Origin: Ignavibacteria bacterium
GTDB lineage: Bacteria; Bacteroidota; Ignavibacteria; Kapaibacteriales; UBA4661
Assembly (NCBI GenBank): GCA_947459425.1
Contig: CANHDJ010000032.1
Location: 1-39,230, forward strand
Direction: 5' to 3'
Length of the DNA stretch: 39,230 nt
In this document: positions 29,301-38,531 of the stretch, piece by piece
Numbering within the stretch: position 1 is the first letter of the stretch
How the letters are laid out: each line of letters opens with the position of its first letter
Position numbers and translations under genes: made by a program
Notes under the pieces: generated by a model
What the model saw: the letters and a program-made list of their open reading frames with translations, nothing else
Database searches by the model: none
What the model was told of the DNA's origin: nothing

Positions 29301-32300
29301 ACAACACAAGCGATTGTCACGCTACGAGACCTCAGCAATCGTCTTCAATCCACGCAAGCGCTTGTGACGATGAACAAGGGTCCGATTATTCCGCTTATCA
29401 CAGGCATCAGCCCTGTCATTATCGGCTCCGGTTCGACGGTTAGCATAAGTGGGGTGAATTTCTTTGGTTCTACAACCGTTACCTTTGGCGGCGTTCCAGC
29501 AGCAAATTTTACGATTAACTCTCCAACGCTCATTACAGCACGTGTTGGCACAAGCGGCGCAAGCGGTGATGTGGAAGTACGCGCTCCTGGTGGCTCTGCA
29601 CGGACACGCACGATGAGTAACAGCACTGATACGGTGCGGTTTTTCGGCGTACCGACCATTAGCGATTTTAACCCAAAAGAAGCAAAAGAAGGTGATGTTA
29701 TTTCCGTCATCGGCACCAACTTTGACCCCTCCGCTACAACGCTCTTTGGCGGTATTCCGCCACAATCGGTGACGGTCAATAGTCCAACCCAGATGAACGC
29801 TTCGGTCTCGGCAAATGGCGACAATGGCATTTTGACGGTACGAGCCATTGGTGGCAGCACCAATGCTAGTGTTCCGTTCTCGTTTGTGCGTCCGCCGGAG
29901 GTGCAGAGTTTGAGAACACTCTTGGGAACGCTTGGAACGGAAATTGTCGTCACGGGTGCAAACTTTAAGGCGGTGCGCGAGGTATGGCTTGGTCCGGTGC
30001 AGATTACGTTGGCAACGGTGAGCATTCCGTCAGAAAACGAACTGCGTTTCCGCGTTCCTGCTGAAGTCAGTGGACCCGTTACGGTGCGCAATATTGCAGG
30101 TGTTGGTACGAGTGGGCAAGCGTTTACCTACGTTTTCCCACCGCAAATTACCTCCGTAACGCCTGATAGCGGGAGTTTGGGGAATCAAGTTATAATTCGC
30201 GGGCGAAATTTTATCGGCGTTTCGGATGTCAGTATTGCCGGATCGTCGCCCTTGGGGACGTTTGTGACTTCGACAACACAAATCGTTGTGGTTCTGGGAC
30301 GAGGCGAAACGGGGACACAGCCAATTATTGTCCGCACGATTGGTGGCGTGACGGCATCAACGATACAATTTACCTTTATCAATCCGCCCAATATTGCCAA
30401 TATTTTCCCCCGTGTTGGCGGTCCCGGTACGCGACTAACCATCACGGGTGCAAACTTTAGCGTGATAGACCGCGTTATGGTTGGCGGATTGGATGTGAAA
30501 AGTTTTGAGGTGATTTCGACGACGCAAATCGTTGCTATCGTCTCTGATGCTGGCGGCTCAGGGTTTGTGCAAGTATTTAACAGGCTTGGCGGGGCATTTT
30601 CGCCACAGCAATTTGCATTTTTCCTTCCGCCAAGAGTCAATAATTTTGACCCGCTTGAAGGCTCGACGGGTTCAACCATCACCATCAACGGCGATAATTT
30701 TTTCCCGTCAACGACAACCATTGTGACCGTTGGCGGTATGCCTGTTGTCGAATACACGATAGAGTCGCTGAACCGCATCATTGCTATTGTTTCGACGGGA
30801 GCAAATGGGAAAGTTGCCGTTCAAGGCGATGGCGGCTTTGCCGAAAGTACGCTTTCATTTCGATTTGTGCCGCCACGCCAAATTCCGCCGCCACGCATTA
30901 CGAACTTTACGCCCGATTCTGCATCGGTGGACGACCCGATCACAGTCGAAGGTCTCAATTTTATCAACGTGCGGCGAGTGCGTGTTAATGGCGTGACGAT
31001 TGCAAATTTTACGGTTACTTCGCCAACATCACTCACATTTTTGCTGCCGCAAGTGACGGGGGGGACGATTGAAGTGCAGACAACGACGGGAACGGCGTTC
31101 AGTCGGCGGAGCATTACGGTTATTCCGCCGCGCGTGGCGCTCACGCCGCTTCAGCGCGATTCGCTGGCGGCAGTGCAGATATATCTTGCCACAGGCGGCG
31201 AGGAATGGACGCGCCGCCGAAATTGGCTCACCGCCGCGCCGCTTGCGTCGTGGCAGGGCGTGACGGTGGAGAATGGACGTATTGCGCAGTTGTCGCTTGA
31301 TAGTGCGGGGTTGCGCGGCACCTTGCCACTGGCGCTGAATAGTTTGACGGCAATGCGGAGTTTCCGTGCGCGGGGAAACAGCTTGGAAGGCGGCTTTCCG
31401 AGCAGCTTACTTTTGCTTTCGCAACTTCAAGAATTGATGCTCTCGAACAATCTTTTCATGGGGGCAATCCCGGCTGGAATCGGCTCTATGGCAGGGCTGA
31501 CGGTGTTGCGTTTGGACGGAAATCGCTTTGCGGGGCAGCTTCCGCCGGAATTTTGCGAATTACGCAAACTCCGAGAAATCAATCTGGCGCGTAACCAGTT
31601 TTCGGGTGTAATTCCGACCTGTTTTGCATCGGCGGGAATATTGGAAAAACTTGATTTGAGTTTTAATCGCTTCACAGGTGGCATTCCGACAGAGTTTGCA
31701 GCACTTGTGCTGTTGGAAGAACTTTTCCTCCAGAATAACGCTCTCGCGCAGCCATTGCCACGAGGAATTTGGGGCGCAACGTCCAAATTGCTTGCCGAAA
31801 AGGGCGGCGGCGCATCGCTGACAACAACAGGGCTGCGGTCGCTCAAACGCCTGAACATCAGCAATAATCAGATAAGCGGCGAAATTCCAACGGAAATCGT
31901 TGGAACGACGACGTTGCAGGAACTTATCATGGCTAATAATCAATTACGTGGCTCACTGCCAAGTACGCTGGGTGCGCTCACGAATTTGCGCGAATTGGAT
32001 GTTTCACAAAATACTCTTACGGGGCAAATTCCCGTATCGGTGCGGGATTTGCGGCAAATGGAGCGTTTGATAGTGAGTAAAAATACCTTGTCGGGGGCGA
32101 TTCCTGCCGAAGTGGGACAAATGCTCAACGTCCGGGATTTGGCATTGGACAGCAACGCCTTTGCGGGTGCTGTTCCCGATGCACTTGCGTCGCTTGGGCG
32201 CTTGCAAACACTGCGTTTGCAGGGAAATCGCCTGACGAGTCTGCCGAATTTGAGTGGCATCACGTCCTTGAAGAGTCTTGCTGTCGAACAAAACCGTTTG

Positions 32301-34316
32301 CAATTTGAAAGTCTCGAAACGAATGTGCGCACAGGAATTACTGCTTTTAGCTTTACTTACGCGCCGCAAGACAGCGTTGGAGAGGCGCGGGACACGTCGG
32401 CAGCCGTTGGACTGCCCTTTGCCATATCCGCACGGATGCGGAGTGAGCAAAATCGCTATCAGTGGATGAAAAATGGTCGGGATATGAGCGGCAACACGTC
32501 GTTAGCACTGTCTTTCCCGGCGTTTACCCGCTTAGACACTGGTTTGTACAATGTTCGCGTCACCAATACTGCCGTGCGTGGGCTGACGCTTGTCACTCGT
32601 ACGGTGCGCGTAAGAGCGTCGATGGCACCGATTCCGTCAAGCGCACCATTACTCGCTGCACCGAGCAATCAAGCACAAAATGTTTCGCTCAGTGCGGTGC
32701 TGGAATGGCTTGCGGTGCTTGGCGCGACAAGTTATGATGTGCAGATTGCTGCCGATGCCACCTTTAGCGCACCAGTGCTGGATTCAACAGTGAGCGCACA
32801 ACAGATAGACGCACAGCAAATGCGTATCCCGACGGGCGTGCTGCGGAGTTTCACAGGGTACGTTTGGCGCGTTCGCGCTCGGAACGAGAGTGGCGTGAGT
32901 GCTTGGTCGGCGGCTTGGAATTTTACGACGATTGATGCCGGAGCGCTGGTCGTGATTCCGACGACGGACATTGGGCGCTCGGTTGTGGGGCGTACTCGTG
33001 CAGGTAACGTAGAGATTACGAGTGTAAGCGACGTTTCGGTGCGTATTGTCGGAGCGCGATTGGAAGGCGCGGATATTGCTTCGTTCCGTATAGATACGAG
33101 TGCTGCGTCTGTGCGTGATGTGGCGATTCCTGCTTTTGGAACGTATTCGGTGCGTATCAATTTCAGCCCGCTATCGCTTGGCGTGAAGCAGGTGCGGCTC
33201 ATACTGACGCTCAGTAATGGCGGCACCAGCACGACGGAGCGCAGTGGTATTGTGCGCGGTACACCGACGTTTGTGGATGCGAATGATCTCAATTTTGGGG
33301 ATGTTCTTGCGGGCTTTAGTAAAGTAACCAATCTTGTTGTTGAGAATTTGGGGCGCGATACGATCCGGATTCGAGAAGCAATCAAAATAACCAAATCCCT
33401 GCGCGATACGGCAATTTCTACGGTCTTTCAACTGGACCCTACTGCGCCGCAAGCGCCCTACACGATTTTGCCCAATACAACACTCTCGCTTCCGATACAA
33501 GCTTTGTCCAGCATCTTGGGGGAAACATCGGCAACGGCGCGAATTGTGACGACGCAAGACGTGCTTCTTGTTGATATGAAAGCCTCTGTGCGCAATCAAA
33601 GCCCACAAGACGTTCTATTGCAACTTGGGCTTGAGGCAAGCACAACGGCAGCAGTGCCGGGTTCGAGAATAAAATTGTTTTTGCGATTGTACAAGACTTC
33701 GACCACAGGCAGTATTGGAGATATTAACAATGCAGGCAATCCCCTCTTTACGTTTGATGTTCGCATGAATCGCAATGTTCTTGTCCCTGCTGGCGATGAA
33801 TCGAAACTTGTACCACAATCACCGAATGTTTATCGCGTTCCGCAGACTCGCCTTGAGTTTTCCGACCCGACAAAACTTCTTTCTTTTGACTGTATTGTCG
33901 TTGCTGGTGACACGACCCGGACTGCCCTTGAAATACTCTCGCCAACGTGGGCTTCATCACAAATTTTCTTGCTTCCGTCATTCAGTAGTTCTTTGACAGC
34001 TCTTGTTTCCCGGGCGGGTGGGCTACGATTGATTACACCAACGGTAGCACCCACGCCAACAATCACAGCTGTCAAACCAAATCCGGCAAATGCGGAAACC
34101 GTCATTGCTTATACACTGTTCCAGACAGAACCTCTTGAAATAATACTCTTCGACGCACGAGGGGTGAAAATGCGCACCATTCTTTCCGAGATTGAGCAAA
34201 AGGCGGGGGATTACAACTTGACGCTAAAAACGAGTGATTTAGCCAGCGGACAATACCGCCTTGTTATCACTACGCCGTCAGGGACAGCGCAGGAGTCTAT
34301 CAATATCGTTCGCTAG
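23343..34316 (+). CDS. giant mosaic T9SS surface protein: beta-helix-like, ASH, IPT/TIG, LRR, Ig/FN3 (3657 aa)
   Basis: An uninterrupted 10,974-base gene. The ATG at 23343 opens a signal peptide (MKMLLSSRSLC, hydrophobic IIGLLLLLCC, cleavage near AWSA); the frame extends upstream to a non-ATG codon, which is rejected. In order, with approximate residues: Gly/Thr/Asn-rich strand repeats likely forming a beta-helix (30-1050); an FN3-like segment (1120-1226); two ASH domains with FNFGNVAVGQ and LNFGSVFVGS (from about 1665 and 1785); seven IPT/TIG domains (2015-2596); plant-type leucine-rich repeats (2600-2996, LDLSFNRFTGGIPTEFAAL); an Ig-like domain (3020-3091, YQWMKNGRDM); an FN3-like domain (3100-3198); two more ASH-like domains; and a T9SS type A sorting domain (3568-3657, VKPNPANAETVIAYTL). 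It probably acts as an adhesin or matrix-binding protein anchored at or released from the surface. No catalytic motif is seen. It is flanked by the repeat element upstream and a porin gene downstream. Confidence 0.92.
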   Translation: MKMLLSSRSLCPDSFSFLRTSIIGLLLLLCCSTQNAWSATYFYKAGNPNPNLPTSWNTLVGGGGTDATNFNTAGDVFEIPTGRTVTMISGLVFGSPGVAVGFTIQTGGQLDMGGAFVLDVYGQFIPTGTIVGNASASIRLYGNAGGGCITMVAPQVLNQLQLNATFSGGLGLGTPLTILGSLAIGSGSLEVNSCAGGAVLTLGAAATVDGSLRIFNGGTLNTQGFAIVGTGAFELQAGATLQLARAGGINGGAIQVTGTRTYAAGANYILTNNGLGLTNMGIGSITTMNNLTVNGSGVGADSWRLDMASLTVSNVFTMNQRVVYDCGQAQTFVINNGTANRELWIGSNPAAVFTVNGSFIFSASGILDIAPAGCLPNTAPTINGAGSITYNAGAILRVTGNVPTLDMPELPISPTAMGGNLDLAGASAPVTIANNLRLQGNLDLSGIAGRNMVMAMNMALTLEGGGIINAPGAGSKIQLDNVNTLVMRRAGFNSVSFFNSFVYRLVIDNAANVAMTNPLIVGEGGLQFPQAGDLAVGPTTLTLQGNGTNHVSGAGAGRVNATNAASILQLTGNPQLDGAKFIAPIQTLRTGAAPVAAALLNAGTFSVNTLDVANGSLTTSVSLTTNVGGATAVGTTLTVASFGRLIIPNGATITNSGTIDVGSAGTLEIQDDGIVSGTAVSYDGTGARGTLLYTGATGKVVGAEWKGTMDGNVTIDKGAGNFVLLSAAPPRNQNGTLTVNTGLFRVGVAGNLALNAATPVHNVQNGADFRIADGGTISGLNTLTVNNGGTFSVLFNGGTLPIRTGTPNFSPTAVLSYLGVTGLTTGSEFPNAMPGAVTIASGAAIVQQPGTTKTVAGTFTLVGTTIYSINGSTGNGLVLNGPLVNSAGGYFQAFDNNFTINNTVTGNLRFGPTIAEQTLNNFTMAAGSGVVALGAPIVIGATGTLALNGGNITTTAANSLTVTRTAPAAVVRTNGYVDGPLIRAMTAAGVYLFPTGNGGQYLPLSFTNPGAVTVAASAFNANPMGSSGVGLTSPSTTEYWLTNVTAGAYGAGASVTLQRPANFGANTVVGRRDAGTSAGAYNSVGPTGYGGGFNVITSDILTTPAAPMFFTTGQGAQPATGLVFSNITNTSFDAIFTAPTPVPTGYVVVRRLASSPPTSPTNGVLPAVGSALGVGTVLSNNASTGVFANSLLTAGTEYAIDVYSYTGTMATPSYLTGQLLTGNVTTTGGAGCLTTTPPAIVDVSILERNMRFTGVAMTGGGITAGAGTNVIYATSNTMINLSYMVSSTSGGVYCPGCITQIYVGMNATPTVNTFRRCMNFFPQMLATTSASQTFTTPAAEGVYYINVTGTWDFSCQPVNFGTTYVPNNTIGVVIVGVPPCISFSDIIPDPGFTPSTIIPYVAHTSGTVTAAMPNVWRFRLRDGGVAAMPLNDGDNLPTVLQQVTMTITNPAPLDNIALYDASGTVKLHEVPAAASVTFVIPAGLRAANATAADNGTVDFVLKASYKTTVTDNALFSFTITNAVSEPFTAAAPRSTILNPSASVMSGNSGITVVADRPSWSTLLGAVQPTAVGLNPLQITPDVRVIAVDVNGNLDVNYVGAVQIINPPALVGGPLTVNAVAGIATFTGASALRHNTSGTTQLTARIGVNTALSNTFNVDPALANVTPTSFNFGNVAVGQVVEQSFTFTGSTLPSNGLVQMAAAHPHLSISTLGGGAFATIASIALTPTPAAPSSPSGSALTQTFFVRYAPTANTPMTGVVTSGFAGSVAVPVTVQGQGIATSVTATPNTLNFGSVFVGSSVNQFFNTSAINIVGPLTLTASAGVTLSTTGSAPFTSTLTLYPSASTINPQLITARFTPTSFGAAINGTITLTNPYTTATIVAWQGLGANPIPTVLGFASGMESASTATGGIAGALQDAVPITIQAAAFRSDGGLASTTANVELVVNSLPGGVATFVVAGGTGAFPNNSRITLPNVNITWTNAPLAGGTTQAIVTLRDLSNRLQSTQALVTMNKGPIIPLITGISPVIIGSGSTVSISGVNFFGSTTVTFGGVPAANFTINSPTLITARVGTSGASGDVEVRAPGGSARTRTMSNSTDTVRFFGVPTISDFNPKEAKEGDVISVIGTNFDPSATTLFGGIPPQSVTVNSPTQMNASVSANGDNGILTVRAIGGSTNASVPFSFVRPPEVQSLRTLLGTLGTEIVVTGANFKAVREVWLGPVQITLATVSIPSENELRFRVPAEVSGPVTVRNIAGVGTSGQAFTYVFPPQITSVTPDSGSLGNQVIIRGRNFIGVSDVSIAGSSPLGTFVTSTTQIVVVLGRGETGTQPIIVRTIGGVTASTIQFTFINPPNIANIFPRVGGPGTRLTITGANFSVIDRVMVGGLDVKSFEVISTTQIVAIVSDAGGSGFVQVFNRLGGAFSPQQFAFFLPPRVNNFDPLEGSTGSTITINGDNFFPSTTTIVTVGGMPVVEYTIESLNRIIAIVSTGANGKVAVQGDGGFAESTLSFRFVPPRQIPPPRITNFTPDSASVDDPITVEGLNFINVRRVRVNGVTIANFTVTSPTSLTFLLPQVTGGTIEVQTTTGTAFSRRSITVIPPRVALTPLQRDSLAAVQIYLATGGEEWTRRRNWLTAAPLASWQGVTVENGRIAQLSLDSAGLRGTLPLALNSLTAMRSFRARGNSLEGGFPSSLLLLSQLQELMLSNNLFMGAIPAGIGSMAGLTVLRLDGNRFAGQLPPEFCELRKLREINLARNQFSGVIPTCFASAGILEKLDLSFNRFTGGIPTEFAALVLLEELFLQNNALAQPLPRGIWGATSKLLAEKGGGASLTTTGLRSLKRLNISNNQISGEIPTEIVGTTTLQELIMANNQLRGSLPSTLGALTNLRELDVSQNTLTGQIPVSVRDLRQMERLIVSKNTLSGAIPAEVGQMLNVRDLALDSNAFAGAVPDALASLGRLQTLRLQGNRLTSLPNLSGITSLKSLAVEQNRLQFESLETNVRTGITAFSFTYAPQDSVGEARDTSAAVGLPFAISARMRSEQNRYQWMKNGRDMSGNTSLALSFPAFTRLDTGLYNVRVTNTAVRGLTLVTRTVRVRASMAPIPSSAPLLAAPSNQAQNVSLSAVLEWLAVLGATSYDVQIAADATFSAPVLDSTVSAQQIDAQQMRIPTGVLRSFTGYVWRVRARNESGVSAWSAAWNFTTIDAGALVVIPTTDIGRSVVGRTRAGNVEITSVSDVSVRIVGARLEGADIASFRIDTSAASVRDVAIPAFGTYSVRINFSPLSLGVKQVRLILTLSNGGTSTTERSGIVRGTPTFVDANDLNFGDVLAGFSKVTNLVVENLGRDTIRIREAIKITKSLRDTAISTVFQLDPTAPQAPYTILPNTTLSLPIQALSSILGETSATARIVTTQDVLLVDMKASVRNQSPQDVLLQLGLEASTTAAVPGSRIKLFLRLYKTSTTGSIGDINNAGNPLFTFDVRMNRNVLVPAGDESKLVPQSPNVYRVPQTRLEFSDPTKLLSFDCIVVAGDTTRTALEILSPTWASSQIFLLPSFSSSLTALVSRAGGLRLITPTVAPTPTITAVKPNPANAETVIAYTLFQTEPLEIILFDARGVKMRTILSEIEQKAGDYNLTLKTSDLASGQYRLVITTPSGTAQESINIVR

Positions 34317-34425
34317 GCAATATCAGGGATTGGAGTTGTTTGGAGGCTTGGAAGCGCATTGCAGCCGTATCAATCTTGCTTGTTGCGTCTTTTTTCTTCG
34401 TGGTTGGCAGAGATTCTATGAATTG

Positions 34426-34456
34426 TTTGCAATGAAGAAAAAAAATTGTATTTTCC
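34426..34456 (+). promoter_or_regulatory. candidate Bacteroidota-type promoter for the porin gene
   Basis: TTTG (34426-34429), exactly 19 bases, then TATTTTCC (34449-34456), a near match to TTTG-N19-TAnnTTTG. It leaves a leader of about 40 bases before the ATG at 34503, a sensible length. It suggests the porin gene is transcribed independently of the giant gene upstream. Confidence 0.45.
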
Positions 34457-34502
34457 GCGCTTATCACGCTGTTTGTGTTATCACCACTTTCCACCAAACT
34501 CT

Positions 34503-35870
34503 ATGAAACTTGTGCTACGAGTTGCTATACTCATTGTATGCAGTGCGGAGCTTTTCGCGCAAATTACTTTCCCCCCGCAAGACCCCGCAAAACCGACGTT
34601 TCCCTTTGTCCAAATCGGTGGACAAGTGCGCTATCGGGGCGAACTGGACGGTCGTTTTTTCGATGCCACTCAAAAGCCCCTGTTTATCAATATGCTCCGA
34701 ACGCAAATTAGCCTCAAGACGGTATTAAATGAGGATATTAGCGCTTTTGTGCAAGTACAAGACTCCCGCAATTTTGGCGAAGTACAAGATGGCGCTTGGC
34801 GCGGGACGCTGGATGGTCGCGCCGACAATCTGGATTTTCGTCAAGCATGGCTGGAATGGCGGAATTTCCTCACTCCCGGGCTAACGATGAAACTTGGTCG
34901 TCAAAGTTTCGCTACCAATAATGAACGTCTTGTTGGAGCATTGGATTGGCACAACGTCGGGCGCAGCTATGACGGCGCAACGCTTGTTTACGCCACACCC
35001 GACAAATGGCAAGCCCGCGCATTCGGCTTCGTGCTGGGCAATGATGAATTATTGATGACCTCCGCCGACCGCCAAAACCCGCAAGCACTCATGGGAATTG
35101 ACGTGACGATTCCTTGGCAACAAGCATTGAACCTCTATTTGTACCACGACCGTGCCGAGCGGAAAATTCGCCCTTCTGCTTTTGCTGCAATGGGCGACAC
35201 CACCACGTTTCAACGCTTTACCGCAGGGCTGTATCTCAAAAATATTATTGATGGCTGGGAATATGAGTTCGAGGGCGCATACCAATTCGGCACAAAGCAG
35301 GACGTTCCCACACTTGGGCAAAGCGCTAATATTGCAGCATATCTACTAACGGGGTATTTGGGAAAACGTTTTACAAGCGGTTCGCAGAGCGGTGCGGTGG
35401 GAATTGGCGTGGATTATTACACGGGAGACAACACCACGACAACAGGCGTAAGCGAAGGATTTAATCACCTCACCACGACGATTCACAAGTTTTACGGCTA
35501 CATGGATTTTTTCCCATTTACCATTTTGCCGAACACGGGATTGCGCCGCGCTCCGGCAATCACCAACTATGGTTTACTGGATCCGTATTTGCGAATAACC
35601 TACGCGCCCGATACCAAAACGGACTTCTATCTTGCAGGGCATTATTTCCTTGCACAACAATCCGTTTCGTTGCCGCAAAGTCGCACTGCTACTGCATTGG
35701 GGATAGAAATTGATGCTACCATCAATTACAAAGTTACCTCGTTTCTTGCCGCGCAATTCGGTGTTTCGGCATTCCTGCCCGGCGAGGTTATGCGGGAGAC
35801 CAACGCCACACGCGGTTTGGGGCGCGACCTTGGGTATTGGAGCTATGTGATGCTGACGGCGACATTTTGA
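34503..35870 (+). CDS. alginate-export-family outer-membrane porin
   Basis: A 455-aa outer-membrane protein. The ATG at 34503 starts a signal peptide ([19 protein letters not shown], cleavage before QITFPP); the frame continues upstream to another ATG at 34446, which would bury the signal peptide. The mature region follows the alginate-export/porin pattern: [79 protein letters not shown], and repeated amphipathic strands to the final aromatic residue ([11 protein letters not shown]). Proteins with this domain form 18-stranded barrels in Pseudomonas AlgE; in Bacteroidota the substrate is unknown and need not be alginate. It is followed after 55 bases by a chemoreceptor gene on the same strand. 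Confidence 0.85.
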   Translation: MKLVLRVAILIVCSAELFAQITFPPQDPAKPTFPFVQIGGQVRYRGELDGRFFDATQKPLFINMLRTQISLKTVLNEDISAFVQVQDSRNFGEVQDGAWRGTLDGRADNLDFRQAWLEWRNFLTPGLTMKLGRQSFATNNERLVGALDWHNVGRSYDGATLVYATPDKWQARAFGFVLGNDELLMTSADRQNPQALMGIDVTIPWQQALNLYLYHDRAERKIRPSAFAAMGDTTTFQRFTAGLYLKNIIDGWEYEFEGAYQFGTKQDVPTLGQSANIAAYLLTGYLGKRFTSGSQSGAVGIGVDYYTGDNTTTTGVSEGFNHLTTTIHKFYGYMDFFPFTILPNTGLRRAPAITNYGLLDPYLRITYAPDTKTDFYLAGHYFLAQQSVSLPQSRTATALGIEIDATINYKVTSFLAAQFGVSAFLPGEVMRETNATRGLGRDLGYWSYVMLTATF

Positions 35871-35925
35871 GATACGGGCTGTTTTCCACAATTTTTTGAC
35901 CCTACCACGCTATTTTCACGACTCT

Positions 35926-38295
35926 ATGAAATCGCTACCGACTTCTTCCAGCGCGGAGCCGCCGCCGCCGACAACTTTGGCGACATCGTCTTCCGGCAAT
36001 GATTTTTTTTCGCATCTTTTGAATAATCGACCGCTCAAAAGTAAAATCGCCATGATTGTCACGCCGTTGATTATCATTGCGCTTTATGGTATGGGCTTCG
36101 AGTTGTGGTCGGCATATAAGCGCTATACGCGGGCGCAAGAACTAGAACAGGCAAATCGTTTTTCGGATTATATTCTCAAAGCCGCCGGGACGCAAGCAAA
36201 AGAGCGTGGATTCACCGCTACTGCGCTTTCTAATCCACAAGACCAAAAAACACTCAAGAACATTGCAGCTTTGCGCACCAGTGGCGATGCGTATTTGGAC
36301 TCTGCCTTGCGCCTTCTGTCGCTTGACACAAAAGCAGAAACGCGCGTTGCCGTCCAACTCGCAAAATTCAAGGAAGTCCGCATCAAACGTGACGATTTTC
36401 GCAAACGCAATGATGAAATCTTGGGAAAATCCAGCCCCGAAGCAGGCATTATCAAACAATGGATTGCCGTGCAATCAGCAATGATTATGGCAGAACATGA
36501 ACTTGCGAGTGCTACATTTACGGGAGAAAGCCGTTTGGAAGCGATTCTTGCCCTGAACAGTAGCATCAAAAATAGCGTGTTTTATGCCAGCGAATTTTCA
36601 GGGCGAGAGCGGGCAAATATTGGGACGGTTATTGGTTCCGGCAAGCCTATTGACGCAGAGCGTTTTGCCAGCCTTATGCAGTTTCGCGGCATTGTGCAGG
36701 AGCATTGTGATAATATTCTCGCCTTTCGCAATAATCCCGCAATTACCCCTACCATCAAAGCCAGCATTGACACGATGCAGCGCGTGTTCCTCACGGAATT
36801 TGAGACAACGCGCAAAAGTATTTATCAAGCAAGCACCGATAGCGCCGGAAAGCCATCGGCAGCATACCCAATTACCACCGCAGAATGGATACAACGCTCC
36901 ACAGCAGCAATTAACGCTATTTTGAAGGTTTCCGATACTGTCAGCGAAGAAGTCGCCACACTCGCGGCAATGGAGCGTCGGAATAGTCTGTATGCGGTGT
37001 TTGTTGCCACAATCATTGTTATTGTGTTGGTGTTGGTGATTTTGTTGTCGAATGCTATCAGTACACTTGTTGTCAATCGCATTGTTCGCCTTCGCAATAC
37101 CGCGCAAAAGGTGGAACAAGGCGATTTGGATGTGCGTTTGAAGGATGACGCGATGCAGGACGAAATTGGCGATTTGACGCACTCGTTTCACGGCATGATT
37201 GCGTCTTTGAAGCAAGGACTTAACGACCTCGCCCTAGAGAAAGCAAGTGTAGATCGCAAAGTAGAGGAAGCCATTCACGAAATCCGCGACCAGCGCGAAT
37301 ACTTGCAACACAGTGTCCAAGAAATGCTTGCGGCTGTGGAGGAATTTTCGCGGGGAAACCTTACAACCCGCCTTGTGCCTCAGCGTCAGGATGAAATTGG
37401 TACGCTCTTCGAGGGGTATAATCAAGCACTGGAAAATGTGCGATTGATGATTGCGAAAGTTATTGAAGAATCGGAAATTACCGCCAGCGCAAGTACGCAA
37501 ATCACGACGAGTATTGAACATATGGCGCGTGGCATCCATCGTCAACAAGAACAATCCAGCTATATTGCCGTAGCAACCGAAGAAATGACAAAAACGATTG
37601 AAGAAACCACCCGAAGTACGGCGCTTGTGGCGGAGCAATCGCAGCAAGCACGAAAAGAAGCCGAATTGGGCGGTGCTTCGCTAGAGCGCATGGTGGCTGC
37701 TATTGACAGTGTGAATAATATTGTCAGTCGCTCTGCAAAAAGCGTGGAGCATCTAAACACCAGCAGTGAACACATCAGCGATATGGCAAATGCAATTGCC
37801 GAAATTGCTGACCAGACGAATCTTCTCGCCTTGAATGCCGCCATCGAAGCAGCCCGCGCAGGCGAGCAGGGACGCGGCTTTGCCGTTGTTGCCGATGAAG
37901 TCCGTAAACTTGCCGAACGCACACAAGAGGCAACGAAAGAAATTTCGCTGGTTGTACGCACTATTCGGCAAGACACACAAAACGTGGTGGAGACGATGAC
38001 TGTCGGGGTTCGCGAAGTGGAGCAGACGCAAGCGCTGGCTGGCTCACTATCGCAATCCTTTGGGCGCATTGTGACGCGCACCGGAGAAATTTCCGATTTT
38101 GTCTCCCAACTCGCTGTTACAACCGAAGAACAGTACGCCACAAGCGCCGACATTGCAGCAAATATGGATACAATGACGATGGTTGTGTCGCAGTCAGCAG
38201 CCGTGAGCGAGGAAATTGCTCAGACTTCGGAGAGTTTGAATCAAATGACTCTAGCCGTACAGCGCCTGATGCAGAGATTCAAGGTCGAGAAATAG
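35926..38295 (+). CDS. methyl-accepting chemotaxis protein with NIT-type sensor domain
   Basis: A 789-aa transmembrane chemoreceptor. The ATG at 35926 is preferred over an upstream in-frame TTG at 35896. Residues 1-35 are Ser/Pro/Thr-rich and cytoplasmic. TM1 (about 40-60, [18 protein letters not shown]) leads to a periplasmic helical sensor resembling a NIT (nitrate/nitrite-sensing) domain (about 70-345, with [16 protein letters not shown]). TM2 is about 355-378 ([17 protein letters not shown]). A HAMP domain follows (about 380-432), then a second HAMP-like segment (about 460-515, [22 protein letters not shown]) and the signalling hairpin (about 622-673, [20 protein letters not shown] and [16 protein letters not shown]). 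There is no C-terminal CheR-binding pentapeptide. It would relay ligand state to CheA/CheW encoded elsewhere; no che or motility gene lies in this window. Confidence 0.92.
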   Translation: MKSLPTSSSAEPPPPTTLATSSSGNDFFSHLLNNRPLKSKIAMIVTPLIIIALYGMGFELWSAYKRYTRAQELEQANRFSDYILKAAGTQAKERGFTATALSNPQDQKTLKNIAALRTSGDAYLDSALRLLSLDTKAETRVAVQLAKFKEVRIKRDDFRKRNDEILGKSSPEAGIIKQWIAVQSAMIMAEHELASATFTGESRLEAILALNSSIKNSVFYASEFSGRERANIGTVIGSGKPIDAERFASLMQFRGIVQEHCDNILAFRNNPAITPTIKASIDTMQRVFLTEFETTRKSIYQASTDSAGKPSAAYPITTAEWIQRSTAAINAILKVSDTVSEEVATLAAMERRNSLYAVFVATIIVIVLVLVILLSNAISTLVVNRIVRLRNTAQKVEQGDLDVRLKDDAMQDEIGDLTHSFHGMIASLKQGLNDLALEKASVDRKVEEAIHEIRDQREYLQHSVQEMLAAVEEFSRGNLTTRLVPQRQDEIGTLFEGYNQALENVRLMIAKVIEESEITASASTQITTSIEHMARGIHRQQEQSSYIAVATEEMTKTIEETTRSTALVAEQSQQARKEAELGGASLERMVAAIDSVNNIVSRSAKSVEHLNTSSEHISDMANAIAEIADQTNLLALNAAIEAARAGEQGRGFAVVADEVRKLAERTQEATKEISLVVRTIRQDTQNVVETMTVGVREVEQTQALAGSLSQSFGRIVTRTGEISDFVSQLAVTTEEQYATSADIAANMDTMTMVVSQSAAVSEEIAQTSESLNQMTLAVQRLMQRFKVEK

Positions 38296-38531
38296 AGCAA
38301 GTTTGCGGATTTTTGCTCACTTTAAGGTTTTTTGCATCGTCCTGAAAAAAGTTGGCAAAAAGCCTTCTCAACTTCAATCAGGAGTTTCGGTCTGCTATGA
38401 AAAAAAGTAAGGCTATCAATTTTTTTTCTTGGAAAAGTGGTCGGGGGGTGGGATAGTTTTGCATTGGTCTCTCTGCTAGCGAGAAACCGTGTCAAATCCT
38501 TTCTTTTTAGTATATTTACAGGAGTTTCCGA

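Noticed and set aside
29345-30091. Long minus-strand frames (up to about 250 codons) opposite the IPT/TIG region of the giant gene
   Set aside because: Thr/Val/Pro-rich mirror translations of repeated IPT codons; they shift with the repeats and have no domain.
38295-38318. GAGCAA...TTGCTC hairpin after the chemoreceptor stop
   Set aside because: Only 6 bp with no T-tract following; too weak to call a terminator.
38398-38457. 19-codon frame (MKKSKAINFFSW) preceded by CAGGAGTTTC, the same string that precedes the RiPP precursor
   Set aside because: Too short, no leader motif and no Cys; the shared ribosome-binding string alone does not make it a second precursor.
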